A DNA stretch of 16,695 nt, taken from contig CAYLJO010000140.1 of NCBI GenBank assembly GCA_964383905.1, forward strand, positions 1 to 16,695, in the 5' to 3' direction. This document shows, piece after piece, positions 1-11,687 of this stretch. The position numbers were made by a program, and so were the translations under genes. Within the stretch, counting starts at the first letter, position 1, and each line of letters starts with the position of its first letter. Origin of the DNA: CAYLJO01 sp964383905 (GTDB lineage Bacteria; Acidobacteriota; Blastocatellia; Pyrinomonadales; Pyrinomonadaceae). The notes under the pieces are model-generated. The model was not told where the DNA came from. It searched no databases and saw nothing but the letters and a program-made list of their open reading frames with translations.

Positions 1-162
1 TTAGGCGTGCTGGCAAGTTCTAATCCGAAAGCGGCAGTGCGGATTCCAGCGGCCGGGTTTATCGAGATGTTGAGCTCCGGCAGGTGGGCTGATCGCAATA
101 AAGCCGGCTACTTGCTGGTCGAGCCAAGTAAAATCTTGAAGCTATACCGTGCTCTCATTTGA
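1..162 (+). CDS. C-terminal fragment of a HEAT-repeat-like protein (partial)
   Basis: Frame 1 is open from the first base to a TGA at 160-162, giving the last 53 residues of a protein whose start lies outside the window. The fragment reads as two helical stretches with a central GRWADRNKAGYLL segment. That pattern resembles the helix-turn-helix units of HEAT/PBS-lyase-like repeat proteins found widely in soil bacteria as scaffolds. The evidence is composition and recall only, with no catalytic motif visible. It is the only plus-strand gene supported here and converges on the glycosyltransferase, with 118 nt between the two stop codons. It could be a chance open frame, but the protein-like composition and clean stop favour a real gene end. 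Confidence 0.5.
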   Translation, partial: LGVLASSNPKAAVRIPAAGFIEMLSSGRWADRNKAGYLLVEPSKILKLYRALI

Positions 163-280
163 GCGATTGCCTTCGGCGGCTATGAGTATCATTAATATTC
201 AAGAATTCCTGTATAGACGGCTTAACTTACCCGTGTATGAATCATTTATGCAGCGTCCGTTGAATAAAAGGATGGCGGTG

Positions 281-1534
281 CTATCTTTTCACATAGCGCA
301 GCAATATGACAGTTTCAGTCGGTGATCTCAATTCATAAGTGATGCCGCGCCACTCGATGCGGCGCGAGAAGGCGGAGGCCAACGCATTGTAAAGGTAGAG
401 GGCGGACGTGAGCGGCCAGAGAAACAGGTGCGCGAAGATGCCTCGGCGCAGCTCGGCGCGATAGGGTGCGAGCGGAAGACTTACGGCACGCAGGCGTAGA
501 TAAGACTTGGCGGTCCCGAGCGCGAAAATAATTAAGATGAGCGCCAGCGGTGTCGCGTAAGAGAACCCGAAAGCCATGCGCGCCAGGACAAGCGTGAGGC
601 CGCCGAAGAAGACGAGCACAAAGAGGAGGCTTCCCATCAGCCCAGCTTGCCAGAAGTGCCGGGCGTAGACACGCGTAATCTTCAATTGGCGCGTGGTAAA
701 TTCCAGGAGCTCACGGAAATGACAGTCCTCGAGCGACGGGGTGAGGCATTTGGGGACGAAATAGATAGGGAGTTTAGCATTGCGCAACGCGCGCATGAGA
801 GCAAAATCATCGGAGAGTGTGCCGCGCCACTGTTCCAATATATTAAGCTCTTGGAAAGTCTGACGGCGGATGGCGGTCGAACCGCCCCAGCAAAAATTCT
901 TACCGCCCCACTCGCCAAGCGCCGACGCGATGGAGGCGTTCCACACCGAGCGCAGGTGTGAGCTGATCCCGCCCCTGACCGGAATAAACCAGCGGTACCC
1001 GGTTGCCGCCCCGACCTGCTTATCATTCAAAGGCGCGACCAGAGAGCGCAGCCAATGGGGGGCGGGGCGCGCATCCGTGTCAACGAAAACCAGGACATCG
1101 CTCGACGCGCCGGCTTCGCGCACGGCGGCGCGTAGATTATGCACCTTCTGCCCGCTCTCCGCCGCCTCACCCGCGATCACGATGCGAGTTTTGGGCCCGC
1201 CCGCTCCTGTGTGAGCCCGGCAAACGTCTTCGACGACGGCCAGGGCCGGATCATCACTTCTGTCGGAGACGAAAATGATTTCGTAAGCCGGATAATGCTG
1301 GTTGAAAAGAGATTCGATATTGTCCCGCAAGCCCTGATCCAGCCCGCGACACGGCGCGATGACAGACACCGGCGGGGTAAAATCAGGTACCGCTTTGCTC
1401 ATCTCACGGCGTACGTAATTCAGATACCGTATGCCGCCTTTGAGCGACACGAGGCTCTGCCAAACGAGCAGGGCGGTAAAAAGATAGAAGACCCACATAA
1501 ATAGAAGAGGCGATGCTTTCGGCGCCGAAAGCAT
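281..1534 (-). CDS. Membrane glycosyltransferase, family 2/21 (ceramide glucosyltransferase/HpnI-like)
   Basis: Predicted inverting glycosyltransferase of 417 aa that would transfer a sugar from a nucleotide-sugar to a lipid acceptor at the cytoplasmic membrane. One N-terminal membrane segment (about 12-31) precedes a GT-A domain. Visible motifs are PPVSVIAPCRG near 54-64, SDRSDDP near 90-96, GQKVHNL at 128-134, the metal-binding DTDAR at 152-156, SDD at 241-243 as likely catalytic base, and RQLKITR at 282-288 in the place of the (Q/R)xxRW motif. Hydrophobic segments follow at about 300-320, 328-345 and 366-385, then a tail with RRIEWRGITYEL. Family length is about 380-420 aa. The lipid acceptor cannot be told from sequence. 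The first 8 residues are encoded inside a perfect palindrome and neither this ATG nor Met13 (ATG at 1496-1498) has a Shine-Dalgarno sequence, so the true start may be Met13. Confidence 0.85.
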   Translation of the reverse strand: MLSAPKASPLLFMWVFYLFTALLVWQSLVSLKGGIRYLNYVRREMSKAVPDFTPPVSVIAPCRGLDQGLRDNIESLFNQHYPAYEIIFVSDRSDDPALAVVEDVCRAHTGAGGPKTRIVIAGEAAESGQKVHNLRAAVREAGASSDVLVFVDTDARPAPHWLRSLVAPLNDKQVGAATGYRWFIPVRGGISSHLRSVWNASIASALGEWGGKNFCWGGSTAIRRQTFQELNILEQWRGTLSDDFALMRALRNAKLPIYFVPKCLTPSLEDCHFRELLEFTTRQLKITRVYARHFWQAGLMGSLLFVLVFFGGLTLVLARMAFGFSYATPLALILIIFALGTAKSYLRLRAVSLPLAPYRAELRRGIFAHLFLWPLTSALYLYNALASAFSRRIEWRGITYELRSPTETVILLRYVKR

Positions 1535-1538
1535 CGCC
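1509..1538 (-). terminator. Perfect 30-bp palindrome at the glycosyltransferase start; candidate terminator or attenuator
   Basis: Bases 1509-1523 are exactly the reverse complement of 1524-1538, so a 12-bp stem with a GGCGCC loop can form. On the minus strand the stem is followed by TCTTCTATTT, a pyrimidine-rich, T-biased tract, which fits an intrinsic terminator for transcripts arriving from the flavoprotein gene. On the plus strand no T tract follows. The apparent ATG of the glycosyltransferase (1532-1534) lies inside the stem, so the hairpin could also hide that start. Terminator, attenuator and protein-binding site remain possible. Confidence 0.5.
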
Positions 1539-1729
1539 CCGGGCTCAAATTAATAATTCAGGTGATTATTCCATCAGAGTAGCTTTGTGTGGCGATTACC
1601 ATTGTCAGCCGAATTGTTGCTCCGAAGAAGTCCAAACCTTCAGGGAGAGGGATCAGCACCTAACGGAATCCGCCCTTGTTTCTCCGTTGCCGCTTGCTCT
1701 TTTGCCAGAGAGCAAAAAGCATCTCCACG

Positions 1730-3526
1730 TCAGACCTTCGTAAAGCCGTCCGCGCTCCACCCTTCCGAGCCGACCCCGTTGTGCACGAAGAACAGTCCTG
1801 CCGGATCATACTTCTTCTTCACACGCAAGAGCCGCGCGTAATTGCTCCCCCAATACGAATGCTGCCAGTCCTTTTCAAAAAAATTGCTCTCCGAAACATA
1901 CGCGCCCCCGTTCGCCGCCACGGCGCGAAGCTCATCCATACACCGGCTGATCTGCCCGCGAGATTTTCGCGCCGCCGCCACGTCCGGCTCGTGGCCGCGC
2001 ACGCCCGGATACCCTCCACCGCCGTCGGCGACGATCGCCAGCGCGAACGCGCCGAGCACCGCCGGGTTCATGGCCGTGTCGCGCACCGCCTCCAGTGCCT
2101 CGCGCGGCGCCCCCGCGAGTCCCTTGTTGAAATGCAGCTCGATCCCCTGGTGGCGCGAGCCGGCGAACAACGCGTTCGAGAGGCGCTCACGCGAATCATC
2201 CTCAAGCAGCGTTGCCGGCATCCAAAGCGACTCGAAGCCGTAGATCGTCCATGCCACCTGCCCCGCGTCTCCCGTCCACCACACGTTATTCGGACTCGCG
2301 CCCGGACGTGAGTCCGATTCAAACACCTTTTGGTTGTGCTCCCTCCTCCAATCGACGTCCCACCACCCACGTGCGGGTAGGCTGCCGATGATCGGTTCGG
2401 CCGGGATGGTGTAATCGCCCTTCGATTGCGCCACCCAATCGAGGAACGGCTGCCATACCTTCTTTGCTTCTGCGGTGCTCAACCCATACGAGACCATACT
2501 GACGCCGAGCGCGTTGCGCGGGCTGATGTACACTTGCTCGCCCCAGTGGTCATTGAAGAGCTGTTCGCGGTAAAAGCCGACGAAGCGACTCAGCAGCCGG
2601 CGGAACGCGTCGTCCGACGAGGCCCTGATCCGCAAAATCGCGCCGCCGAAGAATTCCGGGAGTTCACGCACGCGCAGCGTCACACGGCTCACCACGCCGA
2701 AGCTGCCGCCTCCGCCCCCCTTAATGGCCCAAAATAAATCCGGATGTGTGCACGCGTTCGCGACACGGATTTTCCCGTCGGCACTCACCACCTCCGCCTC
2801 CAGCAAGCCCGCCGCCGCCGTGCCGTAATGCTTCGAGAAACTGCCGAAGCCGCCGCTCTGCACAAGGCCAGCGACGCCGACGGTCGTGCATCCGCCGCCT
2901 TGAACGTAGGCGCCGCCCTTCGTCGTCACCGCCTCATACGCCTGCATCCAGACCGCGCCCGAGCCGCACGCCACCGCGCGCTGCGGCTCGGGCGTCTTTT
3001 CACACCCTCGTGGAACAAACCTGTCATGCAGAGTGACATCGTTCATGCGCCGCGTCCAGACGAGCAGCGAGTCCGGCGCGTTCGACGTGCCTTGATAGCT
3101 GTGGCCGCCGCCTTTCACCACCAGGCGCAGGTTGTTCTCGCGCGCAAAGTTCACCGCCGCGGCGATATGGCTCGCGGTCTTTGCCGCCACGGCGTAAATG
3201 CTCGGCTTCGTGAACCAGGCGTCCACCCATCCCAGGGTTTGGGTTAAGCCCGGCTGATCGCCGACGTAGTAGGGGTTCTTGATATTCGGGAGCAGGTCTT
3301 TGCAGGCGGCGCTCTCAACGTCGTTAATGCATGACGCGAGTGGAAATTCCACCGGAATCAAGTTGCCGTCAACCTCCCCACTGAGACGCTTCCACGCTGC
3401 TGTCGAAGGCCAGTCCGCATCCGAAGGGCGACGGCGGCGAAAGGCGTGGGGGGCGAAAAGTGGACGCGGCCAGGCCGTTAGAAACAACGATAGCCCGGAG
3501 CGGTTCAGGAATGTTCTGCGGTCCAT
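1730..3526 (-). CDS. Tat-exported FAD-linked oxidoreductase, BBE (berberine bridge enzyme-like) family
   Basis: Secreted-type flavoprotein oxidase of the vanillyl-alcohol oxidase/berberine bridge superfamily, 598 aa from the chosen ATG. I chose the ATG at 3524-3526 because it opens a Tat signal, MDRRTFLNRSG followed by a hydrophobic stretch. An in-frame ATG at 3569-3571 would add 15 basic residues. The FAD-binding PP-loop region runs about 105-290. KGGGHSYQG supplies His142 for 8-alpha-histidyl FAD, and GGGCTTVGVAG places Cys213 where bicovalent members carry the 6-S-cysteinyl link. The C-terminal BBE segment contains YWGSNYARLL and KKKYDPAGLF. Substrate oxidation with transfer of electrons to O2 or another acceptor is the family role, but the substrate here is unknown. 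It lies 125 nt downstream of nuoN on the same strand, so co-transcription is possible but not shown. Confidence 0.88.
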   Translation of the reverse strand: MDRRTFLNRSGLSLFLTAWPRPLFAPHAFRRRRPSDADWPSTAAWKRLSGEVDGNLIPVEFPLASCINDVESAACKDLLPNIKNPYYVGDQPGLTQTLGWVDAWFTKPSIYAVAAKTASHIAAAVNFARENNLRLVVKGGGHSYQGTSNAPDSLLVWTRRMNDVTLHDRFVPRGCEKTPEPQRAVACGSGAVWMQAYEAVTTKGGAYVQGGGCTTVGVAGLVQSGGFGSFSKHYGTAAAGLLEAEVVSADGKIRVANACTHPDLFWAIKGGGGGSFGVVSRVTLRVRELPEFFGGAILRIRASSDDAFRRLLSRFVGFYREQLFNDHWGEQVYISPRNALGVSMVSYGLSTAEAKKVWQPFLDWVAQSKGDYTIPAEPIIGSLPARGWWDVDWRREHNQKVFESDSRPGASPNNVWWTGDAGQVAWTIYGFESLWMPATLLEDDSRERLSNALFAGSRHQGIELHFNKGLAGAPREALEAVRDTAMNPAVLGAFALAIVADGGGGYPGVRGHEPDVAAARKSRGQISRCMDELRAVAANGGAYVSESNFFEKDWQHSYWGSNYARLLRVKKKYDPAGLFFVHNGVGSEGWSADGFTKV

Positions 3527-3651
3527 AACATTATGTTGCCTATCCCTTCGTAGCAGTTTGGACATCTTCATAGAAACAGTCCGGTCCCAGAATGATACTC
3601 TCCCAACGTACTTGCTTTGGTGGGATAGTCACCATAATTTATTCCGACGGA

Positions 3652-5229
<1,578 letters not shown>

Positions 5230-5230
5230 G

Positions 5231-5270
5231 TTCTGATTTCAGATCTGAGACGTCAAATCTCAGATTGGGA
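5231..5270. repeat. nuoM-nuoN spacer repeat, period-7 inverted element
   Basis: ATCTGAGA at 5243-5250 and TCTCAGAT at 5258-5265 form a perfect 8-bp inverted repeat around a 7-nt loop. The sequence can be read in 7-nt steps (TCTGATT, TCAGATC, TGAGACG, TCAAATC, TCAGATT). The part from CTGAGACG to AAATCTCAGATT (5245-5266) recurs with small changes in the nuoL-nuoM spacer. Confidence 0.7.
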
Positions 5271-5298
5271 TAAGCAATCGGTCTTTCCCAATCGCCAA

Positions 5299-6993
5299 TT
5301 ATCTTGCGGCCCGCTGTGGAGGCGCAGGCGCGGGCGAAACGGGCATACCCGGAATCGGATACGTCGGGCGCACCTCGCGGACGACGGCGTTGACCGGCTG
5401 CTGTATGTAGTCCATGAACGCCTTCGGATAGACCCCGATCCACAACGAAAGCAGCACGAGCGGCATCATGTAGGCCCATTCACGACCGTTCAAGTCGGTA
5501 AGGGTCGCGTTCTTTGGGTTCTCTATCTCGCCGAAGAACATACGCTGGTAGAGCCAGAGCATATAGCCGGCGTTGAGAATTATGCCCAGCGCCGCCCATC
5601 CGGCCCACACCGGGTTGGCCTCGAACGCGCCGCGCATTGAAAGGAACTCCGAGATAAAGACACACAGCAGCGGCAGGCCGATGGCCGTCAGCGCCATCGC
5701 CAGAAACACCGCCGCGTAGCCCCGCATGACGTGAGAGAGGCCGCCGAACTCCGCGACGTTGCGCGTGTGGCGGCGCTCATAAATGATCCCGACCAGCAGG
5801 AAGAGCGCGCCCGAATAGATGCCATGGTTAATCATGTGGAGCACCGCGCCGTTGACCCCGTTCGGGTTCAACGCGAAGAGCCCGAGCATCACAATACCCA
5901 TCGACGAGACGGATGAATAGGCGACTAGCTTTTTGACGTCCCCGTCCCTTTTCACGACAAAATACATCGCCGCCAGTGCGCCGTAGATGATCCCGATGAT
6001 CGCGAGGAGGATCATCACGCTCCGCACGCCGAACGACCCGAAGTAGCGCTCGTCGGCAGAAGCCGCCGGGAACATCGGGAGGTTAAAGCGGAAGAAGCCG
6101 TAGGTGCCCAGCTTCAGCAGGATGCCCGCCAGTATCACGGACCCGGCGGTCGGGGCTTCGACGTGCGCGTCCGGCAGCCACGTGTGGAACGGGAACATCG
6201 GCACCTTGATCGCAAACCCGAGCGCGAAGGCGAAGAACAGCAGCACCTGCATCGTGCCCATCGGCAGCACGGAGCCGAGCGCCTGCATGTACATGATATT
6301 GAACGTACCCGCGCCGCTCTGGGCCGCGCCCCTGGCCGCATCGAGAAGAACCCGCGCGGGCGTGTTGACCCCGGCTATCGTGTTGAGCGTGGCCGCGCCG
6401 ATTTTTCCGGCGAGCCCGGCGTCCTGCGTCAGGAAATACATCTTCAGAACGCCCAGCAGCATGACGACCGAGCCCACCAGCGTGTAGAGGAAGAATTTAA
6501 TCGCCGCGTAGAGTCGGTTTTCACCGCCCCAGATGCCGATCAGAAAGTACATCGGCACGAGCGACACCTCGAAGAATAGGTAGAAGAGGAACAGGTCCAT
6601 CGAAGCGAAAACGCCGACCACGGCCGTTTGCAGCAACAGCAGCAGGACGTAGTACTCCTTCTCCCGTTTCTGGATATAGTTCCACGAAGAGAGCGCCGCG
6701 ATGACACCCAGCAGTGTGGTTAAAACGATCAGCAGGATGGCGACGCCGTCCGCCCCCATCTGGTAGCGGGCGCCGATAATGGGGATCCACTGGTGGTCTT
6801 CAATAAACTGCATCCCGCCCTGCGCCCGGTCATAGCCGAAAAGAAAGAGCGACACCACAAACGCCAGACCGAACCACGCGGTCGCAAATTGCTTGATCGG
6901 CTTCGACTGCTCTTTCCTGAAAAGCACGAGAATAAGAGCGGCGCCGAGGGCGGGCAGCCAGGTGATGATCGAGAGAAGGTGCGGAATTTTCAC
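5299..6993 (-). CDS. nuoM: NADH-quinone oxidoreductase subunit M (complex I antiporter-like)
   Basis: Second antiporter-like subunit of the membrane arm, 564 aa; family members usually run about 480-520, and the surplus lies in a loop near 195-235 and a Pro/Ala-rich tail. Key residues seen are Glu142 in FEVSLVPMYF, Lys263 in AIKVPMFPFHTWLPD, Lys294 in GILLKLGTYG, Lys354/355 in the KKLVAYSSVS helix and Glu449 in ISEF. The start codon is GTG (6991-6993), supported by a strong GGAGG five nucleotides upstream, one of the few clear ribosome-binding sites in the cluster. It stops with TAA. The usual GLPG(L/F)xGFxGEF stretch of the family reads IGLPLLCVFISEF here, a mild departure. nuoL lies upstream across a 106-nt spacer and nuoN downstream. 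Confidence 0.97.
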   Translation of the reverse strand: MKIPHLLSIITWLPALGAALILVLFRKEQSKPIKQFATAWFGLAFVVSLFLFGYDRAQGGMQFIEDHQWIPIIGARYQMGADGVAILLIVLTTLLGVIAALSSWNYIQKREKEYYVLLLLLQTAVVGVFASMDLFLFYLFFEVSLVPMYFLIGIWGGENRLYAAIKFFLYTLVGSVVMLLGVLKMYFLTQDAGLAGKIGAATLNTIAGVNTPARVLLDAARGAAQSGAGTFNIMYMQALGSVLPMGTMQVLLFFAFALGFAIKVPMFPFHTWLPDAHVEAPTAGSVILAGILLKLGTYGFFRFNLPMFPAASADERYFGSFGVRSVMILLAIIGIIYGALAAMYFVVKRDGDVKKLVAYSSVSSMGIVMLGLFALNPNGVNGAVLHMINHGIYSGALFLLVGIIYERRHTRNVAEFGGLSHVMRGYAAVFLAMALTAIGLPLLCVFISEFLSMRGAFEANPVWAGWAALGIILNAGYMLWLYQRMFFGEIENPKNATLTDLNGREWAYMMPLVLLSLWIGVYPKAFMDYIQQPVNAVVREVRPTYPIPGMPVSPAPAPPQRAAR

Positions 6994-6997
6994 TTTA

Positions 6998-7012
6998 TCC
7001 TCCAGGAGGATT
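6998..7012 (-). promoter_or_regulatory. nuoM ribosome-binding site inside a 15-nt near-palindrome
   Basis: On the minus strand the sequence is ATCCTCCTGGAGGAT followed by AAAGTG. GGAGG is spaced 5 nt from the GTG start, so the start call is solid. The preceding CCTCC is its exact complement, but the pairing partners are so close that only about 5 bp with a short loop could form, so masking would be weak. Confidence 0.6.
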
Positions 7013-7032
7013 TCCGGTTGGAAGAGAATGCC

Positions 7033-7063
7033 GTCTCAAGCTGAGACGGGAAAATCTCAGATT
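7033..7063. repeat. nuoL-nuoM spacer repeat, related to the nuoM-nuoN element
   Basis: GTCTCA (7033-7038), AGC and TGAGAC (7042-7047) form a 6-bp inverted repeat. A further TCTCA at 7055-7059 gives an alternative pairing for TGAGA. The stretch CTGAGACG...AAATCTCAGATT (7041-7063) matches 5245-5266 in the neighbouring spacer with one extra base and few substitutions. Confidence 0.65.
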
Positions 7064-7099
7064 ACCAGTAACAACACCGGCCGGCTAAAATCGCGTATC

Positions 7100-9676
<2,577 letters not shown>

Positions 9677-9752
9677 AATCAGTAGTCAGTAGTCAGTAGT
9701 CAGTAATCAGCCGGCAGTATTTTACTGACAACTAATCTCTGACTACTGACAG
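9677..9752. repeat. nuoK-nuoL spacer heptamer repeat with inverted arms
   Basis: AGTAGTC occurs three times in tandem at 9681-9701, then AGTAATC at 9702-9708. The other arm contains CTGACTACTGAC (9740-9751), a perfect 12-nt reverse complement of GTCAGTAGTCAG in the left arm. The element starts at the base next to the nuoL ATG and fills almost the whole spacer. Confidence 0.85.
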
Positions 9753-9760
9753 CTTCTCTT

Positions 9761-10168
9761 TTACCATTTCAGCAGATCGATCTCGTCAACCCAGATCGTC
9801 TCTTTATTGCGGTAGAGCGCGATAACGATTCCTAACCCGATGGCGGCTTCTGCCGCGGCGACGACGATGATAAAAATCGTGAAAACCTGCCCGGCGACGG
9901 CGTTCATGTTGCCGGTATCCTGTAAATAGCGGGAGAAGGCTATGAAGTTCAGGTTAGCCGCATTCAGGATCAGCTCAATAGACATGAAAATGACGATGAT
10001 GTTGCGCCGCGTCAGGACGCCCCCGACGCCAATGACGAACAGCAGTGCGCCGATCACCAGAAACTTCGACAAATCCGGATGCTTCGCGCTTTCCGCGACC
10101 TGGTCGAGACGCGCGCTCACTCCTTCCTGGGCCAGGAGGGTAAAGGCGAGGGCGAACAAATTGCTCAT
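9761..10168 (-). CDS. nuoK: NADH-quinone oxidoreductase subunit K
   Basis: Small membrane-arm subunit (MrpC/NuoK family) with three membrane segments, taking part in proton translocation. It has 135 aa, while most homologues have about 100-110. The extra residues form an N-terminal stretch of about 33 aa, partly hydrophobic, before the family start at SKFLVIGALLFVIGVGG. The two membrane glutamates are present: Glu65 in FMSIELILNAANLN and Glu107 in VAAAEAAIGLGIVI, matching E36 and E72 of E. coli. I kept the ATG at 10166-10168 because no internal ATG precedes the core, and a GGGG stretch about 6 nt upstream could serve as a weak ribosome-binding site. Neighbours are nuoJ (87 nt upstream) and nuoL. 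Confidence 0.96.
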   Translation of the reverse strand: MSNLFALAFTLLAQEGVSARLDQVAESAKHPDLSKFLVIGALLFVIGVGGVLTRRNIIVIFMSIELILNAANLNFIAFSRYLQDTGNMNAVAGQVFTIFIIVVAAAEAAIGLGIVIALYRNKETIWVDEIDLLKW

Positions 10169-10185
10169 ATTAACCCCACTTCGAA

Positions 10186-10255
10186 ACGATGAATGCGGAA
10201 CGATGAACGATGAATAGGCTAAAAGCTTTGCCGTTTTACTCAGCGTTCATCCTTT
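10186..10255. repeat. nuoJ-nuoK spacer heptamer repeat
   Basis: Four consecutive 7-nt units at 10187-10214 read CGATGAA, TGCGGAA, CGATGAA, CGATGAA. The far arm GCGTTCATCCTTTTCATC (10243-10260) is an imperfect reverse complement built on the same unit. The loop contains TAAAAGC and GTTTTACT, like the loops of the other spacers. The motif differs from the AGTAGTC units but the architecture is the same. Confidence 0.65.
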
Positions 10256-10942
10256 TCATCTACTGACGCTGTTGAGCTTGGCGCGTTCGGAGTCAGCCGG
10301 GACCATATCTTTCAAGACCTCCGGGTCGAGATCGTCGGCGGCGGCCTCCTGCTTAATCGTGCGCGCCAGCATCACGGAGCCGATGATCGCCACCAGCAGG
10401 AGCACGCTCGCGATCTCAAAAGGCAGCGAGGCGTAGCGGTAGAGGCTGCCGCCGACGCGCTCGGTTTCTTTCGTGATTTTCATCGTGCCCGTCGCGGCGT
10501 TCGGCAGCGCCTGTTGCTGAGCGCTGCGCTGCTGCGGAAGCGCGGCGATTTGCGACTTGTCGCGGTCTAACAGACCTTTGTAACCCTCGCTCACCCCGTA
10601 GAGGATGCCTATCACCAGCAGGAGCAAGAGGACAAGGGTAGCCGTGACTTGCGCCGGGCGATTAAAGATCTCCTCGCTCCCGCGCTCCTCGGCGCCCACG
10701 TTAACCAGCATGATGACAAAGAGGAACAGCACCATCACGCCGCCGACGTAGACCAGTATTTGGGCGCCCGCGATGAATTCCGCGCCCAGTAAGATAAAGA
10801 GGGCGGCGACCGAAACAAGCGCCGAGATCAGAAACAGCGCGCTGTGCACGGCGTTGCGGGCCATCACGGTCAGCAGCGCGGCGATGATCGCGGCTACGGA
10901 GAAGACCCAGAAGAAGACTGCTTCCCAGCCAGAAAGAGTCAT
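10256..10942 (-). CDS. nuoJ: NADH-quinone oxidoreductase subunit J
   Basis: Membrane-arm subunit near the quinone-site junction, 228 aa (E. coli about 184). Hydrophobic segments lie near 8-24, 30-52, 58-82, 97-117 and 172-194. The family signatures AGAQILVYVGGVMVLFLF (58-75) and LPFEIASVLLLVAIIGSVML (173-192) are clear. Between the fourth and fifth segments is a hydrophilic loop of about 50 residues, with a Gln/Ala-rich patch around 132-150, longer than usual. The C-terminal tail after 195 is acidic then basic. The ATG at 10940-10942 has no clear ribosome-binding site. nuoI lies 137 nt upstream across a repeat-bearing spacer, the longest gap in the cluster apart from that around the promoter. 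Confidence 0.96.
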   Translation of the reverse strand: MTLSGWEAVFFWVFSVAAIIAALLTVMARNAVHSALFLISALVSVAALFILLGAEFIAGAQILVYVGGVMVLFLFVIMLVNVGAEERGSEEIFNRPAQVTATLVLLLLLVIGILYGVSEGYKGLLDRDKSQIAALPQQRSAQQQALPNAATGTMKITKETERVGGSLYRYASLPFEIASVLLLVAIIGSVMLARTIKQEAAADDLDPEVLKDMVPADSERAKLNSVSR

Positions 10943-10960
10943 AGGGATTTAGATTTATAG

Positions 10961-11022
10961 CCTCAGATCTCGGGCCTGAAATTTGCCACCTAAAATTTTG
11001 GGGCCGCCAGCGCCTCAGCCCC
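10961..11022. repeat. nuoI-nuoJ spacer: three 14-nt direct units and a GC hairpin
   Basis: Three adjacent 14-nt units begin with CCT: CCTCAGATCTCGGG (10961-10974), CCTGAAATTTGCCA (10975-10988) and CCTAAAATTTTGGG (10989-11002). They share a CCT-purine-AnAT pattern and a spacing of 2 x 7 nt. GGGGC (11000-11004) can pair with GCCCC (11018-11022). On the minus strand this hairpin is followed by AAAATTTT, too short a T run to call a terminator. Confidence 0.5.
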
Positions 11023-11079
11023 GAATCGATTAATACTTTTCGGGACGCCGGGCCGCACCAGCTCGCAGCGCGGCCGCGG

Positions 11080-11613
11080 CTAAGATTCGTACTTCACGGT
11101 TTCGCGCCCCTGCTCAAGCATTTCGCGGTTCCAGACAAAGCCCGCGCGCGAGTAGGTGGCGAGTTCAAAGTCCTGCGTCAATTCAAGGCAGTTGGTCGGG
11201 CATGCTTCCTGACACAGCGCGCAGAACATGCAGCGCGAGGTGTCAAAGATGAATTCGTCCAGCACCTTCTTCTTGCGCGGCTTGCCCGCCACCGTGATTT
11301 CGATGTCCATCGGAATCACATCAATGCAATCCTCGGGACAGGCGAGCGCGCAGAGGTTGCAGGCGATGCAGAGTGTTTCGTGCGTCTCCGGATCCATGTT
11401 GAGGCGCGGCGCGCCGTGAAAGCGCGGCGCAACGTCCGGCCTCACCTTCGGGTATTGCTCCGTATAGATGCCCTTGCCCGCGACCGAATCGCGGTCGGTA
11501 AGTGCGCTGAGGTTGTATTTAAGCGTCAGCCCCATGCCTCGCAAAAGGTCGACCAAAAAGAAGCGCTTGAGCTTCTGCATGAACGTTGGCTGCGGAACAT
11601 TTACTGCTGGCAT
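11080..11613 (-). CDS. nuoI: NADH-quinone oxidoreductase subunit I, 2x[4Fe-4S] ferredoxin-like
   Basis: Peripheral subunit that relays electrons toward the quinone through clusters N6a and N6b, 177 aa, the usual length. Two complete motifs are seen: Cys82, Cys85, Cys88 and Cys92-Pro in CIACNLCALACP, and Cys128, Cys131, Cys134 and Cys138-Pro in CMFCALCQEACP. The N-terminal amphipathic region (about 10-35) fits the membrane-associated helix of the family. The sequence RAGFVWNREML near 156-166 is also typical. The ATG at 11611-11613 gives the standard N-terminus; upstream bases offer only a weak GAGAA. It stops with TAG. The gene follows nuoH by 74 nt, its normal partner order. Confidence 0.98.
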   Translation of the reverse strand: MPAVNVPQPTFMQKLKRFFLVDLLRGMGLTLKYNLSALTDRDSVAGKGIYTEQYPKVRPDVAPRFHGAPRLNMDPETHETLCIACNLCALACPEDCIDVIPMDIEITVAGKPRKKKVLDEFIFDTSRCMFCALCQEACPTNCLELTQDFELATYSRAGFVWNREMLEQGRETVKYES

Positions 11614-11687
11614 AATCGTAATTCTCGATCCTGGATTTCCGGTCGCCGGCTTCTAATTTTATCCCTCGATCGCAAACGACAAACTCC

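Noticed and set aside
182..325. Plus-strand 47-codon frame starting MSIINIQEFLYRRLN
   Set aside because: It has no clear ribosome-binding site, overlaps the 3' end of the glycosyltransferase in antisense and matches no family I know. Its composition is protein-like, so it stays only a weak possibility.
1694..1715. TTGCTCT/AGAGCAA hairpin after the flavoprotein gene as a terminator
   Set aside because: The 7-bp stem has an 8-nt loop and no T tract follows on the minus strand.
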